Shown here piece after piece: positions 59,358 to 64,000 of a stretch of DNA of 64,000 bases. The notes beneath the pieces are model-generated. The model was given only the letters and a program-made list of their open reading frames with translations, was not told the origin of the DNA and searched no databases. The DNA comes from Mycobacterium sp. MS1601. GTDB taxonomy: Bacteria; Actinomycetota; Actinomycetes; Mycobacteriales; Mycobacteriaceae. The translations under genes and the position numbers were made by a program. The stretch lies in NCBI RefSeq assembly GCF_001984215.1, contig NZ_CP019420.1:4960001-5024000 (forward strand), written 5' to 3'. How positions within the stretch are numbered: the stretch's first letter is position 1; the number at the start of each line of letters is the position of its first letter.

Positions 59358-62231
59358 TCACCACCCGGTATGCAATACGCGGTCCAACACGTCGACAAAG
59401 AAGTCGGCCGACTCCCTGGTCAGGCACATCGGCGGTTTCATCTTCAACACGCACATGTGGTCGCCGGTGGGTTGGACGATAACCCCCAGCTCGCGCATCC
59501 GCTCGCAGATTGCCGCGGTCTCGGTGACCGCCGGCTCGAGGGTGGTGCGGTCGCGCACCAGTTCCACTCCCATGTAGAGCCCGCTGCCGTGGACGGCGCC
59601 GATCAGCGGATGCCGGGTGGCCAGCTCGGTGAGCCGGCTACGCAGATGCTCACCCACGGCGGCGGCGTTGTGTTGCAAACCGTCGCGCTGGATCACGTCG
59701 AGCACCGTGAGCCCCACAACGCTGGACACCGGGCTGCCGCCTGCCGAGGAGAAGAAGTACCCCTCGTTGCGGTACGCATCGGCGATCGCCTTGGTGGTGA
59801 TCACGGCGCCCAGCGGCTGGCCGTTGCCCATGGCCTTGGCGACGGTGACGATGTCGGGCAGCACCTTCTGCTGCTGGAAGCCCCAGAACCAGCTGCCGAG
59901 CCTGCCGTAGCCCACTTGCACCTCATCGGCGATCGCCAAGCCGCCCGCGGCGCGCACCGCGGTGTACACCGCGTCGAGATACCCGTCGGGCAGCGCCACC
60001 CCACCGGCGTTGCCGTAGAACGGTTCGGCGATGAACGCTGCGGGCGGGCGGCCCTCGGCTGCCAGGCCCTCGATCACCGCCACCGCCTCGGGGGCATAGC
60101 GTACGGCGTCGCCACCCCGGTGCCTGCCGCGAAAGCTGTTGGGAGACGGCACTGTATGTACCCAGTCCGGGCGGGTGGTCAGCGCATTGGGATTGTCTGC
60201 CGTGGAGGTCGAGACGGCGTCGGTGGCATAGGTCCAGCCGTGATAGGCCTCGGCCACGGCCACCACGTCCTGTCGGCCCGTGGTGGTGAATGCCAAGCGC
60301 AGGGCCAGGTCCACGGCCTCCGAGCCGGAATTCACCAGGAACACCGTGTCCAGGGGGTCGGGCAAAGTGGCCGCCAGCCGTTCGGAGAACTCGACCACCG
60401 CAGCGTAATTGAACCGGGAGTTGGTGTTGAGCTTGCGCCATTGGCGGGCAACAGCGTCCGCCAGTTCGGGATGTCCGTGGCCAATGCTGGTCACGTTGTT
60501 CACCATGTCGAGGTAGCTGCGGCCCTCGGTGTCCTGCAGGTGTTCACGCCAGCCGCGCTCGATACGCGGCGGGTTGCTGTAGTACTGCTCTTGCACCGCG
60601 GCGAACGACCGCCCGCGCCTGACCAGCAGCCCGGCACTGTCCTCACCCTCGACGTGCGCAGGCATTCCGACCAGAACGCCCGGATCGTGAGTCAGTGCCA
60701 ACCATCCCGGCGCATACTCGGGACGCACGAAAGCTGGTACGGGACAGCAATTCTCGCCGGTCACCTGGATCCACAACCGGCCGGGGCCGGCCACCGCCAG
60801 CTCGTCACCTCGGCCGATCATGGTTGCGGTGGACGTGATGTCGCCGCGTATTCGCAGCGTCACGCCGGGCCCGGCCAGGCGCAGCTCGTCGGCCTCTACG
60901 GCAATCCTGCCGGGCCAGGGTGCGAGCAGCTTCGTCGGCGCGCTGACCCACACATCGATACCGGTGGGGACACTGGCCGGTGACTCACTGCTGCGCAACA
61001 CGGATCTGGTCAGCCGCGGCTGACCATGGGTGGTGGCGACCAGCGCCGCGCCGGTCTCGGTTGCCAGTCTGTCTTCGATGTCGCTGTCCAGCCAACGCCC
61101 GGCGTCCAGATCGTCGGACAACGTCGACAGATCCAGCACGTGCGCCGCGGCGCCGTCGATCAGCCGGCCCCAGTCCTGCGAGGGTGCGGGGGCCTCGACG
61201 CCCAGCGCAGCACCTATCAGCCGGGTCACCACCGTCGCCGGTACCGACAACGACCGCTGGAAGATGTTCCACTCGTCGGCCAGAGCGCTTGCGGCGTAGT
61301 TGTTCTCCCGATCGATGGCGACCTGTTGGTGGCCGCTGACCACCAGCGTCGCCGCCCGAAGGATCACCAGGGGCCACAGCACTTCGATCTCGGCGGCGGC
61401 AAGCGGTCGTTGCCGGTGGAAGGCCGCGATCAGCGGTAGCGCAGCGGCGGGTTCGCCGTCGGCGTGCCGTAGCACGGCCGAGGCGGCGATGGCGAGCTCG
61501 CCCACGGCCCAGGATCTGGTCAGGTCGCCCAGATCGATGATCCCGTCCGGTAATCGGGTTTCGGGGGAGCACACCACGTTGTCATCGGTCAGGTCGCCGT
61601 GGATGACCTGCACGGGCAGCTGGTCAGCCAGCGCGGTCACCACCTGCCACGCCGCCTGGGCCTCGCTCTCGATCCGTGCCCGCATCCGGGAGTCCTGGAC
61701 GTAGGGAGCCAGCAACGTCACCGTGCGGTCCGCATGCCGCAGATCCCACTGCAACACCCGGTCCACTCCGGGGTGGTCGAAATCGGCCAGCGCACGCACC
61801 ACGCGGCCGGCGAGGGTGCCCAACGCGGCCCACCGCTGCGGTGACACGTAGCGGTCGCCGCCGAGGGTGCCGCCGGCAAGGAAGTCGATGATCCGGGCGT
61901 AGAGGCTGCCGTCCGTGCCGACATCGGCGATGGGGCCCGTCGCCGGGCCGACGTTGCGCGCGGTGCGCACGGCGGGCTCGCGGTCGGCGATGTACTGCGC
62001 CGCGGCGTCCTGCGCCTCGATCTCCACCAGGGTGAAGGCGGGGTTGGCGACCTTGAGCACACCCACCGGTTCGGTGCCACGGCGCAGCAGGAAGTTGGCG
62101 TCCTGCTGGCTGCCCAACACGGTGACGCCGGCGTCGACGCCGAAATGGGTCCGCGCGATCGCCATGGCGTCGGTGCTGTCGAGATCCGGTACCGGGAGTT
62201 CGGTCGCCTGGAAGAAATCGAAGGTGCTCAC
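59358..62231 (-). CDS. Three-domain phosphotransferase / degenerate M23-like / class III aminotransferase
   Basis: A 957-residue fusion. Residues 1-330 are an APH-like kinase domain with Lys60, HGDLTDDN (211-218) and IIDLGD (231-236). Residues ~425-495 form a beta-rich segment (LLAPWPGRIAVEADELRLAGPGVTLRIRGD) like the M23 peptidase barrel but without its metal histidines. Residues 545-957 are a PLP-dependent class III aminotransferase with SGSEAVDLALRLA, AYHGWTYATD, ADEVQVGYGR (Asp769) and Lys799 in VAKAMGNGQP. Kinase plus aminotransferase recalls phosphoethanolamine- or phosphohydroxylysine-lyases. The GTG at 62231 is used. Divergent from pncA. Confidence 0.87.
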   Translation of the reverse strand: MSTFDFFQATELPVPDLDSTDAMAIARTHFGVDAGVTVLGSQQDANFLLRRGTEPVGVLKVANPAFTLVEIEAQDAAAQYIADREPAVRTARNVGPATGPIADVGTDGSLYARIIDFLAGGTLGGDRYVSPQRWAALGTLAGRVVRALADFDHPGVDRVLQWDLRHADRTVTLLAPYVQDSRMRARIESEAQAAWQVVTALADQLPVQVIHGDLTDDNVVCSPETRLPDGIIDLGDLTRSWAVGELAIAASAVLRHADGEPAAALPLIAAFHRQRPLAAAEIEVLWPLVILRAATLVVSGHQQVAIDRENNYAASALADEWNIFQRSLSVPATVVTRLIGAALGVEAPAPSQDWGRLIDGAAAHVLDLSTLSDDLDAGRWLDSDIEDRLATETGAALVATTHGQPRLTRSVLRSSESPASVPTGIDVWVSAPTKLLAPWPGRIAVEADELRLAGPGVTLRIRGDITSTATMIGRGDELAVAGPGRLWIQVTGENCCPVPAFVRPEYAPGWLALTHDPGVLVGMPAHVEGEDSAGLLVRRGRSFAAVQEQYYSNPPRIERGWREHLQDTEGRSYLDMVNNVTSIGHGHPELADAVARQWRKLNTNSRFNYAAVVEFSERLAATLPDPLDTVFLVNSGSEAVDLALRLAFTTTGRQDVVAVAEAYHGWTYATDAVSTSTADNPNALTTRPDWVHTVPSPNSFRGRHRGGDAVRYAPEAVAVIEGLAAEGRPPAAFIAEPFYGNAGGVALPDGYLDAVYTAVRAAGGLAIADEVQVGYGRLGSWFWGFQQQKVLPDIVTVAKAMGNGQPLGAVITTKAIADAYRNEGYFFSSAGGSPVSSVVGLTVLDVIQRDGLQHNAAAVGEHLRSRLTELATRHPLIGAVHGSGLYMGVELVRDRTTLEPAVTETAAICERMRELGVIVQPTGDHMCVLKMKPPMCLTRESADFFVDVLDRVLHTGW

Positions 62232-62288
62232 CGCTGCTCCTTGTCCCGAATAGTGCCGGTTCACTGTACGTCCCGATACGGTGGAGGC

Positions 62289-62852
62289 ATGCGTGCGCTG
62301 ATAATCGTCGACGTCCAGAACGACTTCTGCGAAGGCGGTTCGCTGGCCGTCGACGGCGGCACGGCCGTGGCGCGCGAGATCAGCACGCTTCTCGCCGGCG
62401 CCCATCCTTACGACCATGTGGTGGCCACCAAGGATTTTCACATCGACCCGGGCGAGCATTTCTCCGACACTCCCGACTTCCAGGTGTCCTGGCCACGGCA
62501 CTGTGTGGTGGACACCCCCGGAGCCGACTTCCATCCCGAACTGGCCACCGGCGCCGTCGAAGCCGTCTTCCACAAGGGGCAGTACGAGGCCGCCTACAGC
62601 GGATTCGAGGGCGCCGATGCCGAGGGGGTCGCGCTGGCCGACTGGTTGCGCGCCCGCGGCGTGGATGCGGTGGACGTGGTGGGCATCGCCACCGACTACT
62701 GTGTGCGGGCCACCGCCGCGGACGCGGCGAAGGCCGGGTTGCGCACCAGGGTCCTGCTGGATCTCACCGCAGGTGTCGCCCCGGCGTCCACCGCCGAGGC
62801 AGTGGAGGATCTGCGGGCCATCGGCGTCGAGATTGTCGGCGCTTCGGCGTGA
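62289..62852 (+). CDS. pncA: PncA, nicotinamidase/pyrazinamidase
   Basis: A 187-residue amidase that turns nicotinamide into nicotinic acid for NAD recycling and activates pyrazinamide. All active-site residues are present at the numbers known from M. tuberculosis: Asp8, Lys96, Cys138, and metal ligands Asp49, His51, His57, His71. The sequence follows the M. tuberculosis protein closely (MRALIIVDVQNDFCEGGSLAV). Its stop overlaps the next gene (GTGA). Confidence 0.97.
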   Translation: MRALIIVDVQNDFCEGGSLAVDGGTAVAREISTLLAGAHPYDHVVATKDFHIDPGEHFSDTPDFQVSWPRHCVVDTPGADFHPELATGAVEAVFHKGQYEAAYSGFEGADAEGVALADWLRARGVDAVDVVGIATDYCVRATAADAAKAGLRTRVLLDLTAGVAPASTAEAVEDLRAIGVEIVGASA

Positions 62853-63628
62853 CACCCCACGCCGAGGCTGAGCTGCTGGCTGCGGTCGAGCGGTCGCCGC
62901 AGGCGGCGGCGCGTCACGACCGGGCAGGCTGGCTGGGACTCTTCACCGACGACGCCGTGGTGGAGGACCCGGTGGGCTCGGCGCCTCATCGCGGACGTGA
63001 TGCCATCGGTCGGTTCTTCGACACGTTCATCGCGCCACGCGACATCACCTTCCATCCGTATGCCGACATCGTCTGCGGGTCGACGGTGATCCGCGACGTG
63101 ACGCTGGAGGTCGGCATGGGTGGTGGTGTCACCATGAATGTTCCCGCCATCCTGCGCTACGCCGTCCGCGATGTCGAAGGGGAGCTGAAGATCAGTCAAC
63201 TACAGGCATTTTGGGAGCTACCTTCGATGCTGTGGCAGTTCGCCCGCCGCGGTGTGCCCGCTGTGCCGGTGGCACTGGGACTGACCCGCTCGCTGCTGTC
63301 GAATCAGCATCTGCGTGGTGCGGCGGGATTCCTGGCCGGCCTGCACCGCACGGCTCGTCGGCACCGTGGCTCGGTCGATGCACTGGTGGCCGCGCTCACC
63401 GGCGGTGACCAGTTGGCAGGACGGCGGATACTCGGCGCGGGCGCGCGAGTCACCGTCGGCGACGACGCGGCGCTCGGACTCGACGCGCTCGGGGTCCGCC
63501 TGCACGGGGCCCGGGTGAACTCCCGGATCACAGCGGGGCCGACGACGGCGGTCTCGTTGCGCCGGGCCGACGGTCCCGCGGTGTTGCTGATCGACACCGA
63601 TCCGTGGACGCTGCGGCTGTTCTGCTGA
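62849..63628 (+). CDS. SnoaL/ketosteroid isomerase-like protein (Rv2042c-like)
   Basis: A 259-residue protein coupled to pncA by a 4-bp overlap, as Rv2042c is to pncA. The first ~130 residues fit an NTF2/SnoaL fold (WLGLFTDDAVVEDPVGSAPHRGRDAIGRFFDTF, FHPYADIVCGSTVIRDVTLEV). The rest is an alanine- and arginine-rich extension of no recognised family. Function unknown. Confidence 0.85.
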   Translation: MTPHAEAELLAAVERSPQAAARHDRAGWLGLFTDDAVVEDPVGSAPHRGRDAIGRFFDTFIAPRDITFHPYADIVCGSTVIRDVTLEVGMGGGVTMNVPAILRYAVRDVEGELKISQLQAFWELPSMLWQFARRGVPAVPVALGLTRSLLSNQHLRGAAGFLAGLHRTARRHRGSVDALVAALTGGDQLAGRRILGAGARVTVGDDAALGLDALGVRLHGARVNSRITAGPTTAVSLRRADGPAVLLIDTDPWTLRLFC

Positions 63629-63643
63629 CCCGCGGCGGCAGGG

Positions 63644-64000
63644 TCACATCCGCGCGAAACGTGCCATCACAAAACAGAAGGCGCCGTAGGCCGCGAACCC
63701 CAGCGCGGCGATCACCAACAGGATCTTGCCGAACGGTGCCTCACCCAAGGTCTTGACCGCTGCGTCTATCCCGGACGCCTTGGCCGGATCAGAGCTGAGG
63801 GTAGCCACGATCACCAGCAGGCCGGCGCCGGCCAGCACAGCCCCCTTGGCGATGTAGCCGACCTTGCCCATCGGAGTGACGACCGACCCGCCGGAGACTC
63901 TCAGGTCTTTGAGGAACCTCTCCGATGCGCCCTTGTAGACGTGGTAGCCGCCGACGCCGATCACGACCAGGCCGACCACGATGAGAAGTGCTTTGCCCCA
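63644..64000 (-). CDS. DUF1206 membrane protein (5' partial)
   Basis: The frame is open to the end of the window, so the N-terminus is missing. The visible ~118 residues show helices in the DUF1206 pattern: LVVIGVGGYHVYKGASERFLKDL, MGKVGYIAKGAVLAGAGLLVIVA and PFGKILLVIAALGFAAYGAFCFVMARFARM. This family has repeated helix pairs, of which the last 1.5 are seen. Role unknown. Confidence 0.85.
   Translation of the reverse strand, partial: WGKALLIVVGLVVIGVGGYHVYKGASERFLKDLRVSGGSVVTPMGKVGYIAKGAVLAGAGLLVIVATLSSDPAKASGIDAAVKTLGEAPFGKILLVIAALGFAAYGAFCFVMARFARM

Noticed and set aside
62232..62855. 208-codon extension of the phosphotransferase-aminotransferase frame
   Set aside because: It runs antisense through pncA; the GTG at 62231 matches an APH domain start.

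Overview
The window is about 64 kb of high-GC actinobacterial DNA, almost certainly from a rapidly growing mycobacterium (Mycolicibacterium type). It carries the Pup-proteasome genes, PafBC, RbpA, separate Lnt and Ppm1 genes, MmpS/MmpL, F420-type PPOX proteins and a 13E12-type (DUF222-HNH) gene. Much of the gene order matches, in inverted orientation, what I recall of the M. tuberculosis Rv2113-Rv2042c interval. No tRNA, rRNA, CRISPR array or intact insertion sequence was seen, and no gap between genes exceeds 300 bp.

Layout. 1-5.4 kb: a partial membrane protein, then a leftward operon of an amidohydrolase and three tandem paralogous membrane proteins. 5.4-14.0 kb: dop-pup-prcB-prcA and pafA-pafB-pafC, separated by an opposed DUF1023 hydrolase. 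Dop and PafA handle Pup, PrcBA is the 20S core, and PafBC activates the DNA-damage response. 14.0-18.9 kb: tatA, tatC, helY and a Q/P/Y-rich DUF4333 protein. 18.9-24.4 kb: a 5'-3' exonuclease, mmpS-mmpL behind an IdeR-like box, and pepE. 24.4-34.2 kb: a remodelled cobalamin locus. cobN and cobG remain, but cobH to cobL are missing and a start-of-cobL scar lies against the end of cobG. Between cobN and cobG sit an AraC regulator, a VOC protein, a DUF222-HNH gene with a LexA box and a PafBC-type promoter, and a TauD-type dioxygenase. 34.2-41.9 kb: two PPOX genes, fxsA, an amidohydrolase, lnt-ppm1, rbpA, a small Cys-rich protein and an 8-oxoguanine deaminase-like gene. 41.9-49.8 kb: a winged-helix/hydrolase fusion, lipoproteins, lipT, a copper amine oxidase and an arylesterase/perhydrolase. 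49.8-52.6 kb: gntR, gntK and gntP ending in a strong terminator. 52.6-64 kb: RDD, DoxX-like and DUF6328 membrane proteins; a TetR regulator; a glycosyltransferase/methyltransferase/toroid cluster; a three-domain phosphotransferase-aminotransferase; pncA; and a partial DUF1206 gene.

Four genes (18.1, 20.5, 34.6 and 43.9 kb) are each broken by one missing base. Three of the four breaks are G5 where G6 would restore the frame. This looks at least as much like homopolymer sequencing error as like real decay.

The most interesting signals are the damage-inducible control region of the HNH gene, the cob deletion scar, and a 15-bp operator-like motif found both at the tetR start and in front of the glycosyltransferase operon. 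Comparisons to M. tuberculosis genes are from memory; no database search was run.
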